Below, in pieces: positions 37,801 to 42,500 of a stretch of 64,000 nt of DNA. The notes beneath the pieces are model-generated. The model was not told where the DNA came from, searched no databases, and was given only the letters and a program-made list of their open reading frames with translations. A program made the position numbers and the translations under genes. Source of the DNA: Effrenium voratum (lineage: Eukaryota; Sar; Dinophyceae; Suessiales; Symbiodiniaceae); NCBI GenBank assembly GCA_963377175.1, contig CAUJNA010000586.1:128493-192492 (forward strand), in the 5' to 3' direction. The stretch's first letter is position 1. Each line of letters starts with the position of its first letter.

Positions 37801-38663
37801 GTGTTGGGTTTGGGTTCTGGACCATTTTAGTGGTAGAGAAGTTTGGACGTTCTGGCCAATCCATTCAACTTGGTGGCTCCCAGCCATCCTTAGCTTTTTA
37901 GCCTTTTAGTGTTTAGTGGTAGTTTCCATTTAACCCGCTAAAAGTTAAGCTTTTAGCGGGGGATCTGAGGGCAGCCCAGTCAAGTAAGACTTAACTGCTG
38001 CGTGCTAATAATTTCATGCATCAGCCGTGGCCAGACGCCATCCTCTGGCTTCACTTTTCGCTACATCCACTTGGGTTCTCAGACCCCCCCCCCCGAAGGC
38101 TGCCAGCTTGCTTACGCCAACCATAGGTTTCCTTCTGATCGGTTAGTTTGGTAATGAAATAGATGGATTCCACTGGTTCAGATTGGTTTTGCGTGCCATT
38201 TACCAGGGAAACCCTTCTACTTCTATCCAACAAGTCACCTATATTGCCAAGTTTTGGACATGCCAGGCCAAGTTAGCCACCACCCCCACACCCACCCCAC
38301 CCCACCCCACCCCACCCACCCCACCCCACCCCACCCCACCCCACCCCACCCCACCCCACCCCACCACCCCACTTCACACCCCACCCCACCGCACCGCACC
38401 CCACCGCACCGCACCTCACCCCACCCCACCCCACCCCACCACCCCACCCCCCCACCCCACCCCACCCCCCCACCCCACCCCACCCCACCCCACCCCACCC
38501 CACCCCACCCCACCCCATCCCCCCACCCCCCATCCCCCCATCCCCCCACCCCCCACCCCCACCCAGCGCACAGGCTGTAGCAGAAGTGGACCTCACCGAG
38601 CAGCGGCGGCATCGCATCGGGGAGTATCGGCAGCCAGAGTGCACCAAGGCCGGAATGCCATGA
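621..38663 (+). CDS. OSCA/TMEM63/CSC1-like (DUF221) cation channel gene, 3' part, 16 exons
   Basis: This is a multi-exon gene for a mechanosensitive or osmosensitive cation channel of the plasma membrane or endomembranes. Sixteen coding pieces join in one frame (380 codons plus TGA) when spliced at 699/3996, 4046/6610, 6680/8056, 8138/10219, 10307/11717, 11746/22167, 22235/23234, 23266/25613, 25693/28553, 28651/29344, 29424/30604, 30655/32518, 32601/34856, 34975/37298 and 37329/38574. The product shows family hallmarks in the right order: LPTVLMAI, WYFAFQVVFVLLVT, LLADALPGFSNFYINY, EEARAQSEPEDQ followed by DGMGAR, MGGAFW, and SWEALPFEAVAE. Hydrophobic segments correspond to the pore-forming 7TM region (RSN1_7TM). 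The N-terminal membrane segments and most of the cytosolic loop are missing because they lie before base 1. Whether the last exon is truly terminal, or uses a GC donor after AAG and continues, is open. The family call comes from recognising motifs, not from a search. Confidence 0.83.
925..1036 (+). repeat. Hairpin-family interspersed repeat, copy 1
   Basis: Starts near GGTGGTTGTTGGGAAACAT, contains TAGTGGTTGAAATCCCC.CTTAACTGC and ends TTGCTCCCCTTCCAACG. Other copies lie at 3,781, 22,062 (partial), 27,558, 30,764, 52,089 and 57,285. Confidence 0.8.
2834..2942 (+). repeat. 55-bp tandem pair
   Basis: TTCATCACACCCCTGACTT(C/G)TTAAGGGACTGCATACCTT followed by GAGCCTTTTCGAGC occurs twice in a row. 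Confidence 0.85.
3781..3896 (+). repeat. Hairpin-family repeat, copy 2
   Basis: TGGTTGTTGTTGGGACACAT through GTCCCCTTCCAATTTTCAAC. It is the most diverged copy and shares the downstream AATATCCCATTCTA flank with the copy at 27,558. Confidence 0.75.
3996..4046 (+). CDS. Gene 1 exon B: end of the loop, before TM3
   Basis: Seventeen codons read RADATQLVVAMPPDPE. They match the family pattern in which a 'W/L-V-AP-x-P' strand of the loop precedes the first pore helix. The acceptor is CCCCCAG|TAC and the donor is the non-canonical GAG|GCCGGT. An upstream AG at 3972 is an alternative start. Confidence 0.65.
5341..5377. repeat. (TA)n microsatellite
   Basis: Alternating TA with single G interruptions. 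Confidence 0.95.
6436..6540 (+). repeat. CCCCCARTAGTGCCC family, copy 1
   Basis: GGTCCCCCAATAGTGCCC to CTCTTCCGGAGGACCTAG. Copies also lie at 30,231 and 47,300. Confidence 0.75.
6610..6680 (+). CDS. Gene 1 exon C: pore helix TM3 (first half)
   Basis: It encodes GGNLTAAALLLLIFVIWAPL, a hydrophobic helix followed by the family's 'iP' kink position. The acceptor is CCTAG|G. The donor AC|GCTTGG leaves two bases that the first base of exon D completes to ACG (Thr). Confidence 0.75.
6945..7040 (+). repeat. TTTCCATTTAACCCACTAA family, representative copy
   Basis: TTTAGGGATGAGTGAAGG, then TTTCCATTTAACCCACTAAG, then TAGCAGGGGATTTGGGGACA. Similar copies occur near 6,061, 28,023, 37,888, 48,160, 51,290, 54,950 and 58,270, in introns of both genes. 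Confidence 0.75.
7365..7535 (+). repeat. GAGTTCCTGGACTT family, double copy
   Basis: CTGAGTTCCTGGACTTGAAA, GTGGAAAATACGAAGTTCAG and a terminal CACTCAGGAAGTGAG-like end, followed by a second partial unit. Related copies lie near 21,842, 41,280-41,480, 54,310-54,420, 58,070-58,172 and 62,390-62,465. Confidence 0.7.
8056..8138 (+). CDS. Gene 1 exon D: TM3-TM4 linker
   Basis: It encodes ATFLDRVEPVLLGTLKNQPE then LQQLVQ, the short segment between the first two pore helices that usually reads 'l..i.P.l......l...iqG'. The acceptor is CCAAG|G. The donor CAAG|GCGCGG is non-canonical GC and splits a Gly codon. Confidence 0.78.
8326..8875 (+). repeat. Three spaced GGCCAATTGCCGGCAC copies
   Basis: The motif occurs at about 8,326, 8,582 and 8,827 (period near 250 bp), each near AAGTGAC/GTCACTT words. 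A fourth degenerate form (CCAATTACCGGCC) follows at 8,860. Confidence 0.7.
9427..9526. repeat. 100-bp foldback repeat
   Basis: ACAACCATCTACAACTGG...CCCAAAC on the left is matched by GTTTGGGAAACCACCATTGG...GGTTGT on the right, with a 3-nt indel between arms. No flanking duplication is evident. Confidence 0.7.
10219..10307 (+). CDS. Gene 1 exon E: pore helix TM4
   Basis: It encodes STGVLKVFMGFLPTVLMAII followed by NNVLTLK. 'LLPtiLm.i' is among the best conserved motifs of the family. The acceptor is CGGAG|GC and the donor AAG|GCTGGG (GC type). The first two bases complete the Gly codon begun in exon D. Confidence 0.85.
10983..11092. mobile_element. 8-bp-TSD inverted-repeat element, copy 2 (complete)
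   Basis: It begins CATAGGTGTCCTTTTTGG and ends AAAAGGACACCTACG, with an inner hairpin ATAGATGGCCCTGGT/ACCAGGGCCATC. The 8 bp GATCCATA flank it on both sides (10,975-10,982 and 11,093-11,100), a perfect target-site duplication. Confidence 0.9.
11521..11651 (+). repeat. C-rich pyrimidine tract
   Basis: CCTCCC/CCCTCACC repeats, 65 bp upstream of the microexon acceptor at 11,716, and probably part of its recognition. Confidence 0.8.
11717..11746 (+). CDS. Gene 1 exon E': 30-nt microexon
   Basis: Ten codons, AGTWAQLKLQ, fit the amphipathic stretch that precedes 'wYFwFq' in the family, and both junctions keep phase 0. The acceptor is GCTAG|G. The donor is CCAG|GATCGG (GA type) and repeats the CAG|GA of the next acceptor. 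It was found by asking what the gap between exons E and F should encode. Confidence 0.7.
11850..11956 (+). repeat. (GGGT)n tract
   Basis: G-rich GGGTGGGTGGG repeats about 100 bp after the microexon donor. They are complementary in composition to the C-rich tract on the other side of the microexon. Confidence 0.88.
12390..13652 (+). repeat. 22-bp minisatellite, forward orientation (block 1)
   Basis: Roughly 55-60 degenerate copies of GTCAATAGAAAGGAATAAGA(A/C)(C/G). Variants change AACG to AAGG and ATAAG to ATGAG. On the minus strand it reads as a spurious FLLTFSFLSIDLLIPFY protein. Confidence 0.93.
13666..14118 (+). repeat. Dispersed GCCGAAARACTGG motif cluster
   Basis: The 13-mer GCCGAAA(A/G)ACTGG or close variants occurs seven times, near 13,670, 13,711, 13,753, 13,805, 14,011, 14,058 and 14,105, spaced about 40-200 bp. 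It lies between the minisatellite and the OTU pseudogene. Function is unknown. Confidence 0.7.
14340..15262 (+). pseudogene. OTU-family cysteine protease (deubiquitinase-like) pseudogene
   Basis: OTU enzymes cleave ubiquitin linkages. The nucleophile motif FRVLGDGNCFFRAVS (Asp and Cys of the catalytic site) is intact near 14,771-14,815. RLEEWKSASHLRLEAVA, a WGDYPAF segment and SWSDQMVK follow as in OTU domains, and RHYPVLVE near 15,205-15,230 supplies the expected catalytic His. The frame is broken: it runs in frame 2, then frame 0 (an acidic PPPEEEVVVGEA stretch near 14,695-14,765), back to frame 2, hits TAG at 14,939-14,941, moves to frame 1 with TGA at 15,052-15,054, then frame 0 for the His segment. 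An upstream helical part (near 14,530-14,640) precedes the domain. No introns are apparent, which fits a retrocopy or a transposon-borne OTU gene. Confidence 0.75.
15351..15520 (+). repeat. 22-bp minisatellite, forward orientation (block 2)
   Basis: About eight copies of the same GTCAATAGAAAGGAATAAGAAC unit as block 1, directly after the pseudogene. The OTU segment therefore sits inside the minisatellite. Confidence 0.9.
15511..15542. repeat. 32-bp palindrome where the minisatellite flips strand
   Basis: The centre GTCAATATTGAC is a perfect 12-bp palindrome, and the 16-bp arms (GAATAAGAACGTCAAT and its complement) differ at one position. Left of it the minisatellite reads forward; right of it the reverse complement continues. 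Confidence 0.9.
15533..15592 (-). repeat. 22-bp minisatellite, reverse orientation (short block)
   Basis: Reads CTTCTTATTCCTTTCTATTGACC, the reverse complement of blocks 1 and 2. It is followed by a CCACATCTTTGTGTGGGG segment that recurs at 17,843. Confidence 0.88.
15669..15989 (+). repeat. (TCAC)n / (ACTCAC)n microsatellite, copy 1
   Basis: A roughly 320-bp tetranucleotide tract with regular ACTCACAC interruptions. It is open in all + frames as a spurious SLTHSLTHS product. The flank upstream (CCGCTCGTCGTCCGCGCGCC) is the same as before copy 2. Confidence 0.95.
15991..17532 (+). repeat. 196-bp satellite array 1 (7 full units plus one partial)
   Basis: Units begin at 15,991, 16,187, 16,383, 16,579, 16,775, 16,971, 17,167 and 17,363; the last is cut after about 170 bp. 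Each unit has a CGCGCGCG stretch, two identical 39-bp sub-repeats (GCGAAATCGTGGCAGGCGCA...) and a diverged third. Units are almost identical. A C-to-T change in GGGGGCGTGCG marks units 5 and 7. The period is not a multiple of three, so the long ORFs on both strands shift frame each unit and are artefacts. Confidence 0.97.
17533..17619 (+). repeat. Tail segment of satellite module 1
   Basis: CTCTGTAATCGCATCCATAC and the following GGGGCGCACGGTACATGTGT segment end the array. It repeats at 21,034 with a short insertion (ACTCACATCCTTGC), showing that the whole module was duplicated. Confidence 0.85.
17620..17842 (-). repeat. 22-bp minisatellite, reverse orientation (between modules)
   Basis: Degenerate copies of CCTTTCTATTGACCTTCTTATT. 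It is the same family as at 12.4-13.7 kb but on the other strand. Confidence 0.9.
17923..18316 (+). repeat. (TCAC)n microsatellite, copy 2
   Basis: A longer and purer version of copy 1 (about 390 bp), preceded by the same 80-bp non-repetitive leader and ending in the same CTCGCTGACTCACGGCAG junction. Confidence 0.95.
18317..21033 (+). repeat. 196-bp satellite array 2 (13 full units plus one partial)
   Basis: Units start at 18,317, then 18,512 (the first lacks one base in the sub-repeat), and every 196 bp to 20,864. The C-to-T variant marks units 9, 11, 12 and 14. Private changes include CATTATGTGC (unit 4), CTGTTCATC (unit 5), GACATGATG (unit 7) and TTTGCGGATG (unit 10). The array ends at the same base of the unit as array 1. 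Confidence 0.97.
21034..21138 (+). repeat. Tail segment of satellite module 2
   Basis: Duplicate of 17,533-17,619, including AAAAACATAG(C/G)ATGTGGGG and TTATCCGGTCCTTTAA. Confidence 0.85.
21139..21690 (-). repeat. 22-bp minisatellite, reverse orientation (final block)
   Basis: About 25 degenerate copies of CCTTTCTATTGACCTTCTTATT. It closes the satellite region; ordinary intron sequence resumes after about 21,690. Confidence 0.9.
22062..22134 (+). repeat. Hairpin-family repeat, 3' partial copy
   Basis: GGGAATCCCCACTTAACTGC to CCCCTTCCAACGTCAACCAA, without the 5' half. Confidence 0.65.
22167..22235 (+). CDS. Gene 1 exon F: pore helix TM5
   Basis: It encodes DWYFAFQVVFVLLVTTIVGT plus FLN. The WYF.FQVVFV.LVT motif is diagnostic of the OSCA/CSC1 family. 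The acceptor is GCGCAG|G and the donor AAC|GTGCCG. It is separated from the 30-nt microexon by a 10.4-kb intron. Confidence 0.87.
23080..23140 (+). repeat. CCCGGGTCC...AGCAGTGGCTGCTATGGACC family copy
   Basis: CAACACCCGGGTCCCAGTTC then AAAAAGCAGTGGCTGCTATG. Related stretches lie near 4,331-4,415, 49,095-49,140 and 53,545-53,632. Confidence 0.6.
23234..23266 (+). CDS. Gene 1 exon F': 33-nt microexon
   Basis: Eleven codons, LVKIFGKLGIS, are exactly the length missing between TM5 and the 'LLAd.LP' motif, and they resemble the family's 'l.ki...P' segment. The acceptor is GCTAG|C and the donor TCC|GATCAC (GA type). Without a G after the acceptor this is the least canonical junction. Confidence 0.5.
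25613..25693 (+). CDS. Gene 1 exon G: pore helix TM6
   Basis: It encodes IIYLLADALPGFSNFYINYI then MLSCFLQ. The LA..LP...FfinY motif is the hallmark of TM6, the helix that carries gating residues in OSCA and TMEM63 channels. The acceptor is TTGCAG|A and the donor CAG|GCGTGC (GC type). Confidence 0.87.
27322..27379. mobile_element. 8-bp-TSD inverted-repeat element, copy 3 (58-bp deletion derivative)
   Basis: CATAGGTGTCCTGTTTGG opens the element and CACCTATG closes it, but the inner hairpin is half deleted. Flanks TTTGCCAG and ATTGCCAG agree at 7 of 8 positions. Confidence 0.85.
27558..27666 (+). repeat. Hairpin-family repeat, copy 3
   Basis: CATGGTGGTCGTTGGGAAAC to CTCCCCTTCCAACGTCAACC, with a T13 run replacing the variable middle. 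Confidence 0.8.
28553..28651 (+). CDS. Gene 1 exon H: TM6-TM7 cytosolic segment
   Basis: Thirty-three codons include LRGADPEEARAQSEPEDQ, matching the family's 'EEar..sEPEDqd.yG.gaRsar' region. The acceptor is AAAAG|G. The donor CAG|GACGCC is of the GA type. The intron starts with GAC and the next exon also starts with GAC after CAG. Confidence 0.85.
28652..29343 (+). other. Intron H-I (GA-AG)
   Basis: A 692-nt intron with a GATTGATTGG-like stretch and an (ACCC)n/(AACC)n tract (29,197-29,292) ahead of the acceptor. No gene is seen. Confidence 0.55.
29197..29292 (+). repeat. (ACCC)n/(AACC)n tract
   Basis: Tetranucleotide runs upstream of the exon I acceptor. Confidence 0.9.
29344..29424 (+). 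CDS. Gene 1 exon I: start of TM7
   Basis: It encodes DSDGMGARMAKVAIHLVVCV then VFASCCP. The GMGAR motif continues EPEDQ from exon H directly, and the hydrophobic part is the following helix. The acceptor is TCTCAG|GAC and the donor CCT|GCCACG (GC type). Confidence 0.83.
29908..30040. mobile_element. 133-bp foldback element with 9-bp flanking duplication
   Basis: Arms ATGTTAACCTCGGATTAATA and its near-complement flank a G/C-rich centre; GGATTAATAAACCCG is matched exactly in reverse. Flanks TAGTAATTT (29,899-29,907) and TAGTAACTT (30,041-30,049) agree at 8 of 9 positions, a likely target-site duplication. Confidence 0.8.
30231..30352 (+). repeat. CCCCCARTAGTGCCC family, copy 2
   Basis: GGTCCCCCAGTAGTGCCC to CTCTCTACCGGAGGACTAG. 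Confidence 0.75.
30604..30655 (+). CDS. Gene 1 exon J: TM8
   Basis: It encodes VILVVAWLYFAVGCFTF, which follows the CCP of exon I as 'P.i...a.lYf.....y' does in the family. The acceptor is CCGAG|G and the donor TTCG|GCGCCC (GC type), splitting a Gly codon. Confidence 0.8.
30656..32517 (+). other. Intron J-K (1.9 kb)
   Basis: This contains a hairpin-family copy (30,764-30,875), a TTTTAAAGGGAATC family copy (31,905-31,990) and GGTTT-rich sequence near 32,145-32,220. No coding signal is recognised. Confidence 0.5.
30764..30875 (+). repeat. Hairpin-family repeat, copy 4
   Basis: TGGTTGTTGTTGGGAAACAT to TTCCAACGTCAACCAAG. Confidence 0.82.
32518..32601 (+). CDS. Gene 1 exon K: TM8-TM9 loop
   Basis: It encodes YLVIFAETKKPDMGGAFWVK then GLRHLFLG. 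This corresponds to the 'f.....e.GG.fW......l' segment of DUF221 proteins. The acceptor is GCCCAG|GC and the donor CTGG|GCCGCT (GC type). Confidence 0.86.
33327..33447. mobile_element. 8-bp-TSD inverted-repeat element, copy 4
   Basis: The left end is degenerate (CATAGGGCTCGTCC) and the right end intact (GGACACCTATG). Flanks CTTTCAGA and CCTTTAGA agree at 6 of 8 positions. Confidence 0.78.
33607..33916 (+). repeat. 62-bp minisatellite, five copies
   Basis: CTGGGAATCTGAGAGT, then CTTGGCAATACTAAAGTAGA, then ATTGGCAATACTAAAGTAAG recurs five times with point changes. Confidence 0.88.
34085..34225. repeat. Foldback AT-rich stretch
   Basis: ACAAGCCACAT (near 34,109) and ATGTGGCTTGT (near 34,181) are exact complements inside a longer imperfect inverted repeat. 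Confidence 0.6.
34755..34813. repeat. (TA)n microsatellite
   Basis: Two TA runs about 40 bp upstream of the exon L acceptor. Confidence 0.95.
34856..34975 (+). CDS. Gene 1 exon L: TM9 and TM10
   Basis: The longest exon. After completing Gly it encodes LGIYVLLMVGLLSRASLSRE and then PAVLAAGALVPLGLGYLRF, which are two hydrophobic helices. The acceptor is GCCCAG|GC and the donor TTCA|GTGCGG. Confidence 0.82.
35082..35375 (+). repeat. TTTTAAAGGGAATC family, two tandem copies
   Basis: GCTGAAATGAATATGTTTAA recurs at 35,088 and 35,282, each with TCACTACTGGACATATTG and a TTAAGCAAATGGAAG-like end. Related copies: 3,498-3,760, 33,222-33,305, 50,258-50,352. Confidence 0.7.
35672..35725. repeat. (TA)n microsatellite
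   Basis: TATACATATACATGTG-type start followed by pure TA. Confidence 0.92.
37298..37329 (+). CDS. Gene 1 exon M: 32-nt microexon, start of the C-terminal tail
   Basis: After completing Ser it encodes LLSWEALPFE, a clear match to the family's 'lSWE.LPLEav.e' tail motif. The acceptor is CCTGAG|GT and the donor is a consensus GAG|GTGAGT. A stronger-looking acceptor at 37,282 is excluded because its only frame-compatible reading meets a stop. Confidence 0.83.
37888..37988 (+). repeat. TTTCCATTTAACCCACTAA family, copy in gene 1
   Basis: TAGTTTCCATTTAACCCGCT then TTTAGCGGGGGATCTGAGGG. The copy near 54,945-55,045 shares the same GGTGGCTCCCAGCCATCC lead-in. Confidence 0.72.
38276..38570 (+). repeat. 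(CCCCA)n tract ending at the last channel exon
   Basis: About 295 bp of CCCCA with CGCA and CCCCCA variants. The complementary strand (TGGGG)n could form G-quadruplexes. It reads as spurious PTPPHP or GVGWGG proteins. Confidence 0.95.
38574..38663 (+). CDS. Gene 1 exon N: C-terminal exon with TGA
   Basis: It encodes AVAEVDLTEQRRHRIGEYRQ then PECTKAGMP and stops at TGA. AVAE continues LPFE from exon M, and 'Y.QPe' is a common ending in the family. The acceptor is GCACAG|G. A GC donor after AAG could extend the gene, so the end is likely rather than certain. Confidence 0.78.
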   Translation, partial: AVAEVDLTEQRRHRIGEYRQPECTKAGMP

Positions 38664-38739
38664 CAAGCACCCCAAGTTGGCCCCTTCCTTAGCTGTTCAA
38701 AGGCGACCTTTTCACCTTTTGGTTTTCCATTTTTTCCCC

Positions 38740-38970
38740 GAACAAGAGGAGAATCGAAGGAAGAAGGAGGAGGTGCGATTGAATCGGGTTGTGCCCCGAG
38801 TAATGCTGAGCCCTGACGAGAACACCCCCCGTCTTGCCTTTTTTCCTTCGGGGGGCCCGGGGAAATGGAATCACTGGGTTGAGCAATGGGTTGGTTTTCC
38901 TTTGGGTTTGCCAAGCAAAGCCCGGGGCAACAAGCGGGGCCCTGCGAGCCCTGGCGCATCCAGCAAAATT
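38740..38970 (+). repeat. Segmental duplicate, copy 1 (contains an exon fragment)
   Basis: AACAAGAGGAGAATCGAAGG to CCTGGCGCATCCAGCAAA. It matches 47,516-48,020, including the lysine/glutamate-rich exon end and GGTTGAGCAATGGGTTGGTT. It is shorter than copy 2. Confidence 0.82.
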
Positions 38971-39468
38971 CCCCCCCGAACACCAATTCCTGGGGTGTCT
39001 AATGGAGGGGTCGGGTCTTCCATTGAAAGCCCCAGGAGCCTCTGGGCGGGGTGGTTTTGTCAAGTCTTCCTTTGATGCGGTTTGAACACCGCTAGAATCC
39101 GGTCGCAAAGTGTTTGTGGTTTAAGCAGAAGCTTTTGTTTGTTGGTTATGTTGGATGAGACTCGTTCCTCTTGGTGGGTCAATGGTTTAGGCTGATCATC
39201 GATGATGCTGGTTTTGAGGGAGACGTATAGAGAACTCCCTGTGTTCTAAGCTTGATGCACACTACCCCCAAACCCCAAAGCTGCCTGCAAGTATCTTAAA
39301 AATACAAAAAAAAAAACATACAACTAATATATACTCCAATATCCAAAACGTTCGGGGATCAAGACAGATTTGGACGGCCCACTTTGGCATGACAGAAGAC
39401 GTGAGTTTCAGAACCATATTTGAACCATTGGGCATAGCAAGTGTCTCTCGCCCTCTCTCTCTTGGCAG

Positions 39469-39518
39469 GACCGAGCCTTCCATCATGGTCACAAGCCCGG
39501 GATCTCAGGAAGTCCCAG
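39469..39518 (+). CDS. Gene 2 candidate exon 1
   Basis: Follows a pyrimidine-rich CTCTCTCTCTTGGCAG acceptor and encodes DRAFHHGHKPGISGSP. The donor is of GA type (CCCAG|GACCAA). Confidence 0.25.
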
Positions 39519-42500
39519 GACCAAGCAGTCACAGGGATGTAATTGAATCCCACTTTTCGACCTCGGTATGACAAGGGCTATTGCACAGCCATGTGTCTAG
39601 TGCATGAGTTTTTTAGACATCTCGCAACTCTTGTTTTCACCCTCGCCAAAGATTGGACCAATCGGCAAAGTCATTCGCGACCAAACATCGGGGGAAAGGG
39701 CCGACACAAAGGTTCCTTCGTGTTATTGGGGGCTGCACATGTCTTATTTCAGCCTGGTTTATGATCCGTTGAACCGCCTCCGCATGCTTTTTACTGCCAA
39801 AAGGCGCCCTGACAGGTATGTCTTTTTGTCCAATGGGGTGTACCATTTGGAGGGATGGACGGTCATTGAGTAAAACACGTCATCCGCCAATAGTCCGGCA
39901 AGTGCCAAGCGCTTCCGCGGCTTCTTCGTGCCGGACGGGCATCATCAAAAGCTCCAACCAGGGCGCAGGGATATGTTCGGGTGTCGCTACAAATGCTTCA
40001 AAGCAACATAAGTTGGATCTGTGTTGAGTTGACCCTCATGTTTTGTTGATTAATCTAGTTGTACATCAGGCCCATGCCTTTCTCCGAATCCGTTTCTGAG
40101 ACTTAGAGTCGGCGTCTTTGGTGTGGTTTTGTTTCAGGTTACCCTTGGGGAGTTGTTGGGCTGGCTTTTGTGGTGCACCCGGACGAACCGTTTCTGTTTG
40201 TGAGCTTCTCGAACGCACTACTTCCTCCGACTGGTTCGACCGATTAAACTCACCGCAAACACCAAGACAACAGTCCCACAGTTGTTTACTCGCCCAAAGT
40301 GAATCGACCTTTTGACCTTTTGATGTCCCTTGATTGGTCCATTTTAAGTCATGGCCCCCCAAGGTTAAGCTTTTTGTTGTGGGTCCTTTAGGCAACTCAG
40401 GCGGTGCAAGTCACGTCCCACATAGCGGCCTCGTTGTTTTTTTGTTTTGCGCACGCGTTTTGGTGAGGAAGACAGACACTGCTGGCTGAAGTGGGCTCTG
40501 TGGGCGGCCTGCGTACACACAAAGCAGGTATGAGGCACGGCATGAGTCGCAAGCCCAAAGCGGCCCCAACGGAGACCCGGGTAATCATAGGTGTCCTTTT
40601 TGGTTGGTTGAAAAATAGAGAGCGATCCCTGGTTTACCTGGTGGTTCAATCATCTATCAGGGCCATCTATTTTCTTAACAGAACACCTGTGCATGTAATG
40701 TGAACCCCGGATTAACTACCTTCTGGTTGATTTTGATCGGAGGAGGGTGTCTCCTGATTGGAATCCGTATCAGTCTATCACTTTTGTGGGTAATGCGCTC
40801 CTATTAGTAAAATGGGTCAAGTACTCTTGGGTTCCCATTGAGCATGACGGTTTTAGGGGCAGCATGTGAGTCTAGAAAAAATCAATAAGTCAAGTGGTTT
40901 TGAGAAGCAAAGAATCAGGCAGGCACCGCCAAGATATCCTGCGGTGAGGGTGACGACTCGAAGGCATGTCTGTTTTCAAATGATGGAACCTCCTTTGTTC
41001 AGCTTCCCCTTAGTTGGTGGGGGCTGGGGGGCAGGGAGGGGGGCATTAGGGGCTTAATAAGGGCTTATTTGGGCTCCCTCCCCCCCGCCCCATGATTAAT
41101 TGGTGGTCTGGATTGGTGGTTTGGGATTTGAACCCAAGTTTCCTTGTGAAACCAAATGGGGAAGGTAGCCCCCAACGCTCACACTACTAAACCAAACCAC
41201 CGATTCGGGGAAGCTGATGTGTAATAGCCAAAACCTACACCCGGGTCCATGGCAACCACTACTTTTGAGAGTTGTCAGCTCTCACTTCCTGAGTTCCTGT
41301 TTGTTTTTTGGCTTTTTCGGAAGACCATTCGGTGGTAAATAACGCGTTTGGACTTTTTTGTGGCCATCCACTTGAGTGCTGGTGTGTTCTCCCCCCCTGC
41401 CCATTTAGTGGTAAATATAACTAAACGTTTGGATTTTATTTGTGGCCATCCACTTAGTCACTTGAGTGATGGTGTGTTCTCCCCCCCCCCTGCACATCAG
41501 TTCATTCACCCCGCCCCATGTTTCGGTCAATCATGTTTCGGGGAGGTGTTCAGGAACATCGGCAGAGCCCAGACCCTGAATGTATCTGCTCAAAATGCTG
41601 ACCAGTACCCGTTGGACCCCTTGAGTAATGTGGGGATTGCATTTGGCTAACCAAATAATTGGACAACTTGCTTAGCATAGCAAATGCGCAAAACATAGAT
41701 GGAACCTAGGGACATGTGTGCAAATAGGAATGATGTGTTGGTTGAAAGGACCACTACATATGATGAACACATGAGAACATACTCAACATTGATCAATTTC
41801 CCACATGTGCTAAAATCCGCCATACAAAGGACAAAAAGCACACACGGAGATGCACTGGCGTTTGCTTATTATGTATCATTTGTCATTGCTTGTGAACAAG
41901 TCACACCAAATTGTGCGTGGTGTTTTTCGGCAGCCACTGGATCCAATTCAATTCAATCATAGTTGATATGGTTTCATCATCTCCATGCCATCTAAATCTC
42001 ATTTGATCTGTGGATATGCCAGGCTGTTTGCTGGATACCGTTGGATTTCACTGGGTATCCCGAATCCATTTCCTTGCATATCTGAGGGTGTCCATAGCTT
42101 CCTGGGAACAGTTGGTGAATGCCATTTCTGTGAACACACTTGCTTTTTTGACACACACAATTCAAATCCATTTGATGTGTCATGACATGAAACATCTGAG
42201 CCTGACAAATTGGGAGTCATCCAGTCCCAACTTATTTGTTCAGATCGATCCCGCCTGTAGATGACCCTTGATTGATTTACACAAAGAAAGCCTTGGGGGG
42301 GGGGCTATCAATTATAGAAATGTATTCATAACATGCATGCCAATGAGCATGTAAACCAACTCTGAATGGGTTTGTTGGTGCTTTTACATCCTGCCGGAGA
42401 GCCTCGCCGCCGGAATTGTTTCAGATTCTGTGCGCATCTGCACAGGGCCCTGGTGGCCTGAGTGAGTGGGAAGACGAGCTTGAAATCGAATCGCCCCAAA

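Larger units (their letters stand above)
37330..38573 (+). other. Intron M-N (1.2 kb)
   Basis: A TTTCCATTTAACCC family copy lies at 37,888-37,988. A (CCCCA)n tract of nearly 300 bp runs almost up to the acceptor and takes the place of a normal pyrimidine tract. Confidence 0.6.

Noticed and set aside
38183..38986. Pro/His-rich and Gly/Trp-rich ORFs
   Set aside because: Both are translations of the (CCCCA)n tract on either strand.
40138..40240. Exon-like frame YPWGVVGLAFVVHPDEPF
   Set aside because: It has a good acceptor, but no phase-compatible link to its neighbours; candidate exon 40,468 fits better.
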